From Mumia sp. zg.B17 (lineage in GTDB: Bacteria; Actinomycetota; Actinomycetes; Propionibacteriales; Nocardioidaceae), in the NCBI RefSeq assembly GCF_019550915.1, contig NZ_JAHWCI010000006.1, forward strand, positions 1 through 64,000: a DNA stretch of 64,000 nt, written 5' to 3'. The notes beneath the pieces were generated by a model. The model ran no database searches and was not told the origin of the DNA. It saw nothing but the letters and a program-made list of their open reading frames with translations. This document shows, piece after piece, positions 1-8,135 of the stretch; within the stretch, counting starts at the first letter, position 1; every line of letters begins with the position of its first letter. Both the position numbers and the translations under genes were made by a program.

Positions 1-80
1 GAAGGGCCTTACCGCTCGACTTGCATGTGTTAAGCACGCCGCCAGCGTTCGTCCTGAGCCAGGATCAAACTCTCCATCGA
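1..80 (-). rRNA. rrs: 16S ribosomal RNA, 5' end (partial)
   Basis: On the minus strand this reads AGAGTTTGATCCTGGCTCAG, the universal 27F priming site, followed by the conserved start of 16S rRNA through the ACATGCAAGTCGAGCGG segment. Aligning the priming site to E. coli position 8 puts the mature 5' end near base 80. The gene runs off the left edge, so only about 80 nt are present. The bases after GAGCGG (GTAAGGCCC) resemble Nocardioidaceae, but this is too short for a firm assignment. Confidence 0.97.
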
Positions 81-228
81 AACCCAACCAAACGGCCAGG
101 CACAACAAAAACGTTCAACCCCGGACATCACTATTTGCTGACAAATAATTCTGTCACGGAATTTGACCAAAACAACAACCCAGCAAAACCAGGCCATCAT
201 CAAGGTCGCTGATTATCTCGTCGACTTT

Positions 229-256
229 TGACACACTGTTGAGTTCTCAAACATCA
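229..256 (-). promoter_or_regulatory. rrn leader antitermination (BoxA-like) element
   Basis: The minus strand reads TGTTTGAGAACTCAACAGTG here. This is the element conserved in actinobacterial rrn leaders and 16S-23S spacers, associated with Nus-factor antitermination and rRNA processing. It lies about 150 nt upstream of 16S and downstream of the predicted promoter, as expected. Confidence 0.8.
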
Positions 257-442
257 GACACACAAAACCCTCAACCCCACACAGGAGCATCAGACCAAGG
301 CGCGACCCCCAAACCTACCAGAGCTTTGCTCGGCAGCCAAGATGGCCAGCCGGTCGGTGGTCTCAGAGAGAGGGGGGTGTCTACCAGGGCCGCGTGCCCG
401 GCCTCTCGGCCTTGCCCGCCGCCGTCCCCGGCAACAAGAAGA

Positions 443-471
443 ACATTACGCGGCGGAAAACGGCCGGTCAA
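443..471 (-). promoter_or_regulatory. rrn promoter (SigA-type)
   Basis: On the minus strand a TTGACC -35 (466-471) and a TAATGT -10 (443-448) are separated by exactly 17 nt. This is the closest match to a primary-sigma consensus I noticed in the window. Transcription would start near base 436 and read through the BoxA-like element into 16S. Other rrn promoters could exist but were not clear. Confidence 0.75.
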
Positions 472-533
472 ATCGGGGTCGTGTGGGCTGGCTCACAAAC
501 ACTGTCTTCGCAGGTCAGGGGCGGTTTTGGGTC

Positions 534-577
534 GGAAAGCCCGAGGCCCGGCGCCGCGTTGGGGTGTCGAGCCTCGG
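534..577 (-). terminator. possible tyrS terminator
   Basis: Downstream of tyrS the minus strand has CCGAGGC (571-577) and GCCTCGG (541-547), able to form a 7-bp stem with a large GC-rich loop, followed by GCTTTCC. The uridine run is poor, so this is a weak intrinsic terminator at best. It would separate tyrS from the rrn promoter. Confidence 0.35.
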
Positions 578-607
578 GGATCTCTCGGACAAGCCTGGAC
601 AGACCGG

Positions 608-1867
608 TCAGGCGCTGCTCACCTCGGCGCCTGCGACCGCCTTCTTGCCGCGCCGCAGGACCACCAGGCCCCCGTGCAGGCCGGCGTCGTCGAGCGTCGC
701 CTCGGGATCCTCGGCGCGGACGTTGTTGACGTACGCCCCACCCTCGGTCACTGCTCGACGTGCCGCAGACCGGCTGTCGACAAGGCCGGCGCTCACCAAT
801 GCGTCGACGACGGTGGTTCCCCGTGGGACGGCGACCAGGCCGGCCTCGCTCAGGGCTGCTCGCAGCGTCGACTCGGGCAGATCACCGAGCTCGGCCCGGC
901 CGAAGAGTGCGGCAGAGGCCTGCTCGGCCGCCTTGACCTCGTCTGCTCCGTGCACCAGAGCCGTCACCTCGGCGGCGAGCCTGCGCTGGGCAATCCTCAA
1001 CCCGGGCTTCTCGGCCGACTCCGCCACGATCGCGTCGATCTCCTCGAGATCGAGGAACGTGAACTGCCGGAGGTACTCGACGACCTTCGTGTCCTCCGCC
1101 TGGATCCAGGTCTGGTAGAAGGCGTACGGCGAGAGCATCTCGGGATCGAGCCAGAGCGCTCCCCCGGTCGACTTGCCGAACTTGGTGCCGTCGGCCTTGG
1201 TGATCAGGGGCGTGGACAGTGCGTGGACCTTGGCACCCTCGGCGCGCCGCACCAGCTCCACGCCGGCCGTGATGTTGCCCCACTGGTCGCTGCCGCCGGT
1301 CTGCAACGAGGTGCCGTACCGGCGGTAGAGCTCGAGGTAGTCCATCGACTGGAGCAGTACATAGCTGAACTCGGTGTAGCTGATCCCCGACTCCAGCCGG
1401 CTCGCGACGACCTGGCGGTCGAGCATCCGGTTGACCGGGAAGTGCTTGCCGATGTCGCGCAGGAAGTCGATGACGTTGACGTCTTTCGTCCAGTCGAGGT
1501 TGTTGACGACGCGCGCGGCGTTGTCACCCTCGAAGGACACGAACTGCTCGACCTGCGCCTGGATCCGCTCGACCCATTCCGCGACGGTGTCGCGGCTGTT
1601 CATCGTGCGCTCCCCCACGTCGCGGGGATCGCCGATCAGACCTGTCGAGCCGCCGACGAGGATCAGCGGCCGGTGTCCTGCCAGCTGGAGGCGCCGCGCG
1701 GTGAGCAGCTGGAGGAGGTTGCCCATGTGCAGGCTGGGCGCCGTCGGGTCGAAACCGACGTAGTACGTGACCGGCCCCGCGGACAGATCGGCGCGCAGGG
1801 CGTCTCGGTCCGTCGAGTGCGCGACGAGTCCGCGCGCCTCGAGGTCGTCCAGGACATGGGTGGTCAC
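608..1867 (-). CDS. tyrS: tyrosine--tRNA ligase
   Basis: Class I aminoacyl-tRNA synthetase that charges tRNA-Tyr in the cytosol. The predicted 419 aa is normal family length. The nucleotide-binding motif is in the HIGH form HMGN (FDPTAPSLHMGN, about residues 38-49), the KMSKS-type loop is KFGKS, and an S4 RNA-binding domain fills the C-terminus (VPRGTTVVDAL to KKAVAGA). The GTG at 1867 was chosen because AGAGGAG lies 7 nt upstream and the protein then begins at the usual family N-terminus (VTTHVLDDLEARG). The open frame continues upstream but that part looks non-coding. It lies directly upstream of the rrn operon and diverges from the regulator at 2073. Confidence 0.97.
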   Translation of the reverse strand: MTTHVLDDLEARGLVAHSTDRDALRADLSAGPVTYYVGFDPTAPSLHMGNLLQLLTARRLQLAGHRPLILVGGSTGLIGDPRDVGERTMNSRDTVAEWVERIQAQVEQFVSFEGDNAARVVNNLDWTKDVNVIDFLRDIGKHFPVNRMLDRQVVASRLESGISYTEFSYVLLQSMDYLELYRRYGTSLQTGGSDQWGNITAGVELVRRAEGAKVHALSTPLITKADGTKFGKSTGGALWLDPEMLSPYAFYQTWIQAEDTKVVEYLRQFTFLDLEEIDAIVAESAEKPGLRIAQRRLAAEVTALVHGADEVKAAEQASAALFGRAELGDLPESTLRAALSEAGLVAVPRGTTVVDALVSAGLVDSRSAARRAVTEGGAYVNNVRAEDPEATLDDAGLHGGLVVLRRGKKAVAGAEVSSA

Positions 1868-2059
1868 GTGATGTCTCCTCTGTCGGTGATCGCGGCCAGG
1901 AACGAGGCCGATCTCCCTGCAAGTCTGCCGCACGGCGCACGCAGCGCGCCGTGACGGCGCCCGACTCCGTGCCCCCGGTCGGCGGTCGCGGTGGTGGGAC
2001 GATCCCTCGGGATCGGCTCGGCGTACGGGAGATCGCCGGTCCTGGGACCGGCACGCGCT

Positions 2060-2065
2060 TATGCT
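2060..2065 (+). promoter_or_regulatory. candidate -10 box for a leaderless mRNA
   Basis: TATGCT ends 7 nt before the ATG at 2073, and no Shine-Dalgarno sequence precedes that ATG. Transcription would then begin at or next to the start codon. No convincing -35 is visible, so this rests on the -10 spacing only. Confidence 0.4.
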
Positions 2066-2072
2066 CAGGGCC

Positions 2073-5000
2073 ATGTGGCTCGCTGTTCTCGGCCCGGTCG
2101 AGATGCACCGCGAGCAGGCCTCGCCGCCGGTCGCGCTCGGGACGCGCAAGCACCGCGTCCTGCTCGCCGCGCTCGCGCTCGGCGCCGGGAGCGTCCAGAG
2201 CGTCGACACCCTGATCGACTACCTCTGGGGCGGCCGTCCCCCGGCCGGTGCGCACGGCACGCTCCAGGCCTACGTCTCCGGCCTCCGCAGGGCGTTGGCG
2301 ACCGTGGTGCCCGACGACGCGGACCCGCCGCTGCGGACCTCGAGCGGTGGGTACGTCCTCGACACGTCGGGCCTCGCGCTCGACGCCGCCACCGCGAGCG
2401 ATCTCATGCACGGGGCCCACCGGCGGCTCGGTCCGCTCGTCCGGCACGCCGTCCCCCGACCCGGTGTCACGACGGCCGACGTGCTGGAGCAGGCTGCGCG
2501 TGACCTCGACGCCGCCATCGGTCTGTGGCGCGGGCGTCCGTACGACGAGCTCGGCGAGCACCCTCAGGCCGTTGCCGAGCGTGCCCGTCTCGACGAGCTG
2601 CGTCTGGTCGCGTGCGAGGACCGCGCCGCCGTGCGACTCGCGCAGGGCGAGCACGCGACGGTCGCGGCCGAGCTCGAGTCGCTGACGACGCAGCACCCCC
2701 TCCGTGAACGGCTCTGGACGCTGCGCGCGGTGGCCCTGGCGCGCAGCGGACGTCAGGCTGACGCGCTCCAGGCCGTCCGGGTGCTCACCTCGACGCTCGA
2801 CGAGGATCTCGGTATCCAGCCCGGGACCCAGGTGCAGGAGGTGCAGGCGGCGATCCTGCGGCAGGACCCGGCGATCACCTGGACCGAGACGACTCCGTCG
2901 TCACCCTCGACGGCGACGGCCGAGCCGCAGACGGTGCCCGCTCCCCCTCGAAGTCTTCTCCCTCGAGGGCCTCAGCCCCGACTGCCGCAGCTGCCTGCGT
3001 GGCCGATGGTCGGCCGCGACCGCGAGCTGGCCGTCCTCCTGGACCGGTACGAGGTGGCCGAGACCGGACGCCCGCAATTCGCCTGCCTCGTGGGTGAGCC
3101 GGGGATCGGCAAGTCCCGCCTCGTCGCCGAGGTGCTGGCGCGCGCCCGCGAGCGCGGAGCGCGCGTCCTCGTCGGACGCTGCTCCCAGGACAGCGGCGCG
3201 CCGCCGCTGTGGCCGTGGGAAGCCGTTCTCGAAGGGCTGGGCCGTGACGTCCCGACCGCCGTGGGCGGCGACCCGGACAGCGAGAGGTTCGCCGCGTGGG
3301 AGCAGATCTGCCGGCAGGTGCTCGACGCCGCGGACGAGCAGCCGCTGGTCGTCGCGCTCGACGACCTCCAGTGGGCCGACCCGTCCTCGTTGGGCGTTCT
3401 GCGCCACCTCTGCGCCGTCGCCGACGAGGGCCGGTTGCTCCTGATGGTGACGATGCGCACCCACGCCGAGCAGGACGGGGCCGTCGCGGAGACGCTCGAG
3501 GCGCTCGCGCGCAGGCACGCGGTGTCAGTGGCGCTGACGGGTCTCTCCGCGGCGGAGACCGGGGAAGTCTTGACGGCCCTCTCCTCGCACCCCGTCGCCC
3601 CTGCGACGGCCCGGGTGATGCAGGAGCGTACGGACGGCAACCCCTTCTTCGTGGTCGAGTACGCCCGGCTCCTCGACGAGGCGGGTGGCGACGTGGCGCT
3701 CGAGCCGCCGACCGCCGTCACCGACGTCGTACGGCGCCGACTGGCCGCGGTGCCCGACGGCACCCTCGACGTGCTCCGTCACGCCGCCGTCGTGGGACGA
3801 CGTTTCGACCTGCCTACCGTCGTGAGCAGCACAGGGCTCGACGACCTCACGGTCCTCGACCGCCTCGAGCCCGCGACCTCCGCGGGGATGGTGCGCGACG
3901 AGGGGGACGACCGGTTCCGCTTCTCGCACGCGCTCGTGCGGGACGCGGTGTACGCGACGCTGTCGCCGTCGCGCCGCCAGCGCATGCACGCCCGGATCGC
4001 CGAGGCGCTCCGGCTCGACCAGCGCGCCTCCAGCCGGACCGCGGAGATCGCGCGGCACTGGGCCGATGCGGGTGAGGACCATGCCGCGCAGGCGTGGACG
4101 TCGGCGTACCGGGCCGCGCTCGCCGCGCAGCGCCGCCACGGCCACGAGGAGGCCGCCGAGCTCCTGGCCCTGGCCCTCAGCCGCATCGACCTCGACCCCG
4201 ATGCCACCCTCTCCGACCGCTACGAGCTCCTGCTGGCGCGCGCCGACGCGACGCGTTGGGCGGCCCGCTGGGACGACCTGACCGACGCCGTCGAGGAGGC
4301 GATCACGGTGGCGGACAAGCTCGGCGACCCCGAGCTGCTCGCCCGGGCCGCGGTCGCGACGACGCGCGGCGCGCTGTGGCAGAGCCCGACCTTCGGTGAG
4401 ACGAAGGAGACCATCGTCGGCGCCCAGCGGCGCGCTCTCGCCGCGCTGCCGGGCGGGGACTCGCCCCTGCGGTGCACGCTGCTGATCAGCCTGGCCAACG
4501 AGGTGTACTACAGCGCCACGGAGTCCGAGTGCCAGCTGCTCGTCGCCGAAGGACTCGAGATGGCGCGACGGCTCGGTGACGACGCGCTCCTGATGGAGAT
4601 GTGCTCTGCGGCGTTCCTGGCGGTCTGGCGTCCGTGGACGGCCGTTCAACGGCTGGCACTCGCCGACGAGGCGGTCGCGATCGCCCGCCGGCTCGGCGAT
4701 GCCCGGGGTGAGGCGATGGCGCTCGCGCAGCGGGCCGCGGTCCACGGCGAGCTCGGTCATGTCGAGGACCTCGAGCGTGACCTGGCGGAGGCCGACGGTC
4801 TCGCGGACGATCTCCAGCTGACCTACGTCCGGTGGTTCCTGGACTGTATGCGCCTGCCGTGGCTCGCGATGCGCGGCGAGCTCGAGGAGGCCCGAGCGAC
4901 CCTGGACGGCCTCATGACGCTCGTCGACACCATCGCCGTGCCCCACAAGTACGACGCCGTCGGCGGCCTGATGCTCGTGCTCGCGATCTGGGGCGGTCTC

Positions 5001-5450
5001 GACGACCGCGAGGACGGCGTCCTCGATGAGCTGGTGGCGGCAGCGCGGGTGCCGATCCACATGGCCGCGACCGGCTTCCTGCTGCGACTCGGTCGTACGG
5101 ACGCGGCCCGGGAGCTCTTCGAGACCTCACGGCCGACGCTCGACGACGAGAGCTGGATCGCTCCGTTGATCTGGGGGTTCGGGGCCGAGGTCGGGCTCGC
5201 TCTCGGCGACCGCGACCTCGCAGCAGCCGCCTACGATCGGCTCGCCCCGCTGCGCGGGGGCGTCCTGAGCGCCGGCTCGACGATCGCCATGGGACCGGTC
5301 GACGCGTTCCTCGCGCTCGCCGCCGCTGCCGACGACGACATCGGGCTCGCGACGCGGCACGCCGACGACGCCGTACGGTTGATGCAGACGTGGCAGATCC
5401 CGTTGGCGGAGCAGTGGTTCCTCCGTCAACGGGACCTGCACGGCTTCTGA
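2073..5450 (+). CDS. BTAD domain AAA-type ATPase regulator (AfsR/SARP-like)
   Basis: Large regulator of about 1,125 aa. The N-terminal 100 residues match an OmpR/SARP-type winged helix (LAVLGPVEMHR, then HRVLLAALALGAGSVQS and LRRAL). A bacterial transcriptional activation domain follows to about residue 270 (ALQAVRVLTSTLDEDLGIQPG). A P-loop ATPase comes next with Walker A GEPGIGKSRLV near residue 340 and Walker B VVALDDLQWAD near residue 425. The C-terminal half is alpha-helical and repeat-like, and no LuxR-type HTH is visible at the end. Such proteins often control secondary metabolism or stress genes, but no biosynthetic cluster is adjacent and the targets are unknown. ATG 2073 was preferred over 2061 because the leaderless -10 spacing and the family N-terminus fit better. 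Confidence 0.85.
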   Translation: MWLAVLGPVEMHREQASPPVALGTRKHRVLLAALALGAGSVQSVDTLIDYLWGGRPPAGAHGTLQAYVSGLRRALATVVPDDADPPLRTSSGGYVLDTSGLALDAATASDLMHGAHRRLGPLVRHAVPRPGVTTADVLEQAARDLDAAIGLWRGRPYDELGEHPQAVAERARLDELRLVACEDRAAVRLAQGEHATVAAELESLTTQHPLRERLWTLRAVALARSGRQADALQAVRVLTSTLDEDLGIQPGTQVQEVQAAILRQDPAITWTETTPSSPSTATAEPQTVPAPPRSLLPRGPQPRLPQLPAWPMVGRDRELAVLLDRYEVAETGRPQFACLVGEPGIGKSRLVAEVLARARERGARVLVGRCSQDSGAPPLWPWEAVLEGLGRDVPTAVGGDPDSERFAAWEQICRQVLDAADEQPLVVALDDLQWADPSSLGVLRHLCAVADEGRLLLMVTMRTHAEQDGAVAETLEALARRHAVSVALTGLSAAETGEVLTALSSHPVAPATARVMQERTDGNPFFVVEYARLLDEAGGDVALEPPTAVTDVVRRRLAAVPDGTLDVLRHAAVVGRRFDLPTVVSSTGLDDLTVLDRLEPATSAGMVRDEGDDRFRFSHALVRDAVYATLSPSRRQRMHARIAEALRLDQRASSRTAEIARHWADAGEDHAAQAWTSAYRAALAAQRRHGHEEAAELLALALSRIDLDPDATLSDRYELLLARADATRWAARWDDLTDAVEEAITVADKLGDPELLARAAVATTRGALWQSPTFGETKETIVGAQRRALAALPGGDSPLRCTLLISLANEVYYSATESECQLLVAEGLEMARRLGDDALLMEMCSAAFLAVWRPWTAVQRLALADEAVAIARRLGDARGEAMALAQRAAVHGELGHVEDLERDLAEADGLADDLQLTYVRWFLDCMRLPWLAMRGELEEARATLDGLMTLVDTIAVPHKYDAVGGLMLVLAIWGGLDDREDGVLDELVAAARVPIHMAATGFLLRLGRTDAARELFETSRPTLDDESWIAPLIWGFGAEVGLALGDRDLAAAAYDRLAPLRGGVLSAGSTIAMGPVDAFLALAAAADDDIGLATRHADDAVRLMQTWQIPLAEQWFLRQRDLHGF

Positions 5451-5463
5451 GCCTCGGTAGGGA

Positions 5464-5841
5464 TCAGGGCGTCAGGGCTTCGCTGCCCGCGAGCAGACAG
5501 TCGATCCGCCGCCCGGTCTGCACGAGCCTGACGAGAAGCGCCGCCCGGATGTCGCGATCTCCGTTGCCGGCCATCCACGCGAGCCCTTCCCCGCACACCG
5601 CCATGGTCTCCGCCAGATCGGTCTCCTGGCGCATCAGAGCCTCGGTCTGTGGTGCGCCGCTGAGCCGGCCCCAGCGGCGGTGCAGGCGTGCCCACGCCAA
5701 CCGGTCGCCGAGCGGCGTCGTCCGTGCGGCCTCGACGACCGCCGTGACCTCGTGCTGGAGGGGGTGCTCGCGCGTCGTGCCGTTCATGTCGTTCGTGCCG
5801 TTCATGTCGTTCGTGCCCTTCATGCCGTTCATGCCGTTCAT
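5464..5841 (-). CDS. small hypothetical protein coupled to the MMPL exporter
   Basis: A 125-aa protein I do not recognise. Its start overlaps the exporter stop as ATGA (5838-5841), implying translational coupling. The first 20 or so residues are a low-complexity stretch of MNG, MKG and TND units, encoded by tandem 9-15 nt repeats with five in-frame ATGs in the repeat tract. The remaining 100 residues are helical and look like a compact soluble domain (DRLAWARLHRRWGRL, DLAETMAVCGEGLAW, RAALLVRLVQTGRRI). No signal peptide, membrane segment or HTH motif is evident. The true start could be any of the repeated ATGs. Position suggests a role linked to the exporter, which is inference only. Confidence 0.65.
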   Translation of the reverse strand: MNGMNGMKGTNDMNGTNDMNGTTREHPLQHEVTAVVEAARTTPLGDRLAWARLHRRWGRLSGAPQTEALMRQETDLAETMAVCGEGLAWMAGNGDRDIRAALLVRLVQTGRRIDCLLAGSEALTP

Positions 5842-5848
5842 GCCGGAG
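5772..5848 (-). repeat. short tandem repeats encoding MNG/TND units
   Basis: Repeats built from GGCATGAAC and GGCACGAACGACATGAAC cover the exporter stop and the first codons of the small downstream gene. The array stays open in several frames, and the unit length keeps the reading frame. Repeats of this kind change copy number easily by slippage. Confidence 0.7.
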
Positions 5849-8006
5849 CCTGCTCTCTCTCGTCGGTCGCACCAGGACCGGACGGTGCCGGTGCGGTGAC
5901 TGCGCCGGCGTCCAGCTCGGCGCGTACGTGCGGGAGCCGCCGGTCGATCCAGGGCGGCAGCCACCAGTTCGCGCGACCGAGCAGCGTCATCGTGGCCGGG
6001 ACGAGCACGAGGCGGACCAGGGTCGCGTCGAGTGCGACGGCCACCGCCATCCCGAGTCCCAGCATCTTGACGAGGACGGTGTCCTCGGTCGCGAACCCGA
6101 GGAAGACCGCCACCATGATCGCCGCCGCACTCGAGATCACCCGTGCGCTCGCGCTGAGGCCGGTGACCACCGATCCCCGCGCGTCCCCTGTCCGCAACCA
6201 GGCCTCGCGGATCCGTGACAGCAGGAACACCTCGTAGTCCATCGAGAGCCCGAACAGGATCGCGAACATCAGGATCGGTACCCAGCTCGAGACAGGGACA
6301 GCGCGGTCCATCCCGAGCAGGGACGAGCCCCACCCGTGCTGGAAGACGAGGGTCACGACCCCGTACGCGGCACCGATCGACAGCAGGTTCATCGTGGCGG
6401 CCTTGAGCGGGATGATGACCGACCGGAACATCATCGCGAGCAGGAGCATCGAGACGAGGACCACGAAGCCGACGACCACCCACATCCGCTCGGACAGCAT
6501 GGTCGAGATGTCGGCGAGGATCACCGTCGTGCCGGTCAGCTCGACGCCGTCAGGGAGCCCATCGGTCCGTAGAGACGCGATGAGGTCGCTGGTGCGCTCG
6601 TCCTGCGGACCCGTCGTCGGTTGGGCGTCGAAGACGGTGATCGCCCCGTCGCGCGACGTGGTCGCGGGACCGACCGACGTGATGCGCGGGTCGTCGAGGA
6701 GGTCGGAGCGGAGGCGCTCGGTGTCGGTGGGGTCGACCGCACCGGTGTCGCTCACGAAGGTCAACGGCCCGTTGGCGCCGTGCCCGAACTCCGCGGCGAC
6801 GAGGTCGTAGGCCTGGCGGGTCGTGAACGAGGCAGGGTCCGCGCTGGCGTCCTGCGGGAAGGTCCGCATGCCGAGCGCGGGTGCAGCCAGGGCGATCAGG
6901 ACGACGAGTGCCGCGAGCGCCCACGGGAGCGGTCGTTTGCAGACCCGGCGCGCCCACCGTCCCGTGAGGGTCCGGCGCACGCTGCGCGGGCCACCGTTCT
7001 CGTAGGGACGCCCACGGTCTTTCCGCGCCACGAGGCGATGGCCGGCGAGACCGCAGAGCGCGGGCACCAGCGTCAGCGCGGTCGCCATGACCGAGGCGAC
7101 CGCGATCGCGGTCGCCGCCCCGAACGCCGAGTACGTCGGCAGACCGGCAAGGCCCAGGCCCGTCAACGACACGAGCACCGTGAGGCCCGCGAACACCACG
7201 GAGCGGCCGGCGGTCGCCACCGCGGTCCCTGCGGCGTCGACCCTGGACCGGCCGCGGCGGAGCTCCTCGACGAAGCGAGTCACGAGCAGCAGCGCGTAGT
7301 CGATGCCGACGCCCAGCCCCACCATCGTCGCGACGGTCGGGGCGGTCGAGCTGACGTCGATCACCGCGGCAAGCAGCGTGACCCCTGCGCTCCCGACCGC
7401 GAGACCCACGAGGGCGACCGCGAGCGGCAGACCTGCTGCCACGACGGAGCCGAACGTGAGCACGAGGATGACCAGAGCGACGCTCACGCCGATCAGCTCG
7501 CCACGGCCGCTCATCTCCATCGCCGACCCGGGGACCTCTCCCCCGTACTCGACGTCGAGGCCGTCGACCCCCGCGGCCGAGACCGCGTCCTCCAATGGTT
7601 CGAGCGCGCCCATGACCTCGTGGTGGGTGACCGGCACGTCGTAGCGCAGGGTGAGCAGTGCCGTGTCGGAGTCGGCCGACAGCCTCGGGGGCGAGACCTG
7701 GGCGACGTGCGGGACGTCCTCCAGCGTGCCGGCGATCCGGGACAGGTCGGCTCGGACGAGCGCGCCTCCGTCAGGGTCGTGGACGGCGACCAGTGCGCTC
7801 GCGCCACCGGACTCCGGGAGGTGGGTGCGGAGGGCGTCGAGGCCGACCTGGCCCTCGGCGCCGGGCACGTCCCAGTCGTCATGGGTCGCGCCTCCGGCGC
7901 TCGCGGCGAGCGCGAGCACCCCGACGACCACGACGAGCCATGCGCTGACCGTGCGCCACGGGTGCGCCGCGGTCGCTCGACCGAGGCGGTACAACATGCT
8001 GGACAT
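5838..8006 (-). CDS. MMPL family RND exporter
   Basis: Membrane exporter of about 722 aa in the MMPL/RND superfamily, the group that includes mycobacterial lipid exporters and other proton-driven pumps. It shows the two-fold architecture: one TM helix near the N-terminus, a periplasmic domain, a TM bundle with GIDYALLLVTRFVEE, a second periplasmic domain, and a second bundle with GLSMDYEVFLLSRI. The paired GxDY/DYE motifs carry the proton-relay acids of the family. ATG 8006 has AAGGAG 8 nt upstream; an in-frame GTG at 8009 is an alternative. A perfect palindrome lies just upstream of the ribosome site, so a repressor probably controls it. Substrate unknown. Confidence 0.92.
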   Translation of the reverse strand: MSSMLYRLGRATAAHPWRTVSAWLVVVVGVLALAASAGGATHDDWDVPGAEGQVGLDALRTHLPESGGASALVAVHDPDGGALVRADLSRIAGTLEDVPHVAQVSPPRLSADSDTALLTLRYDVPVTHHEVMGALEPLEDAVSAAGVDGLDVEYGGEVPGSAMEMSGRGELIGVSVALVILVLTFGSVVAAGLPLAVALVGLAVGSAGVTLLAAVIDVSSTAPTVATMVGLGVGIDYALLLVTRFVEELRRGRSRVDAAGTAVATAGRSVVFAGLTVLVSLTGLGLAGLPTYSAFGAATAIAVASVMATALTLVPALCGLAGHRLVARKDRGRPYENGGPRSVRRTLTGRWARRVCKRPLPWALAALVVLIALAAPALGMRTFPQDASADPASFTTRQAYDLVAAEFGHGANGPLTFVSDTGAVDPTDTERLRSDLLDDPRITSVGPATTSRDGAITVFDAQPTTGPQDERTSDLIASLRTDGLPDGVELTGTTVILADISTMLSERMWVVVGFVVLVSMLLLAMMFRSVIIPLKAATMNLLSIGAAYGVVTLVFQHGWGSSLLGMDRAVPVSSWVPILMFAILFGLSMDYEVFLLSRIREAWLRTGDARGSVVTGLSASARVISSAAAIMVAVFLGFATEDTVLVKMLGLGMAVAVALDATLVRLVLVPATMTLLGRANWWLPPWIDRRLPHVRAELDAGAVTAPAPSGPGATDEREQAPA

Positions 8007-8019
8007 CACCAGTGCTCCT

Positions 8020-8040
8020 TGTCATCCGGTCTGGATGACA
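8020..8040 (-). promoter_or_regulatory. perfect palindromic operator upstream of the MMPL gene
   Basis: TGTCATCC (8020-8027) and GGATGACA (8033-8040) form a perfect 8-bp inverted repeat around a 5-bp centre, just upstream of the AAGGAG ribosome site of the exporter gene. Size and position fit a dimeric TetR- or PadR-type repressor operator. No such regulator is encoded next to it in this window. Confidence 0.65.
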
Positions 8041-8084
8041 ACGAGCCTCACGCGAGCCGCTTGCGGATCCCTTGGGAAAGCCTT

Positions 8085-8114
8085 GGGGCGTCGCCGCAGC
8101 AGCGACGACGCCCC
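8085..8114 (-). terminator. terminator of the sugar ABC operon
   Basis: About 20 nt after the permease stop the minus strand forms a 13-bp stem (one G-U pair) with a 4-nt loop, starting GGGGCGTCG and ending CGACGCCCC. The following bases (AAGGCTTTCC) are only weakly U-rich. It lies between the sugar operon and the exporter promoter region. Confidence 0.6.
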
Positions 8115-8135
8115 GTGGAGACTCCCGGACGAGGG

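Larger units (their letters stand above)
81..607 (-). other. rrn leader and promoter region
   Basis: This 527-nt stretch between tyrS and 16S holds no credible gene. On the minus strand it carries, in order, a terminator-like hairpin after tyrS, a near-consensus promoter, a conserved BoxA-like element and an AT-richer spacer running into 16S. A small inverted repeat (TGACA at 139-143 against TGTCA at 152-156) lies in the spacer and may belong to the 16S processing stem. The leader from the predicted start near base 436 would be about 355 nt, which is long but normal for actinobacterial rrn operons. Confidence 0.75.

Noticed and set aside
239-1954. Long plus-strand open frame over the rrn leader and tyrS
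   Set aside because: It crosses rRNA control signals and is antisense to tyrS; no recognisable domain.
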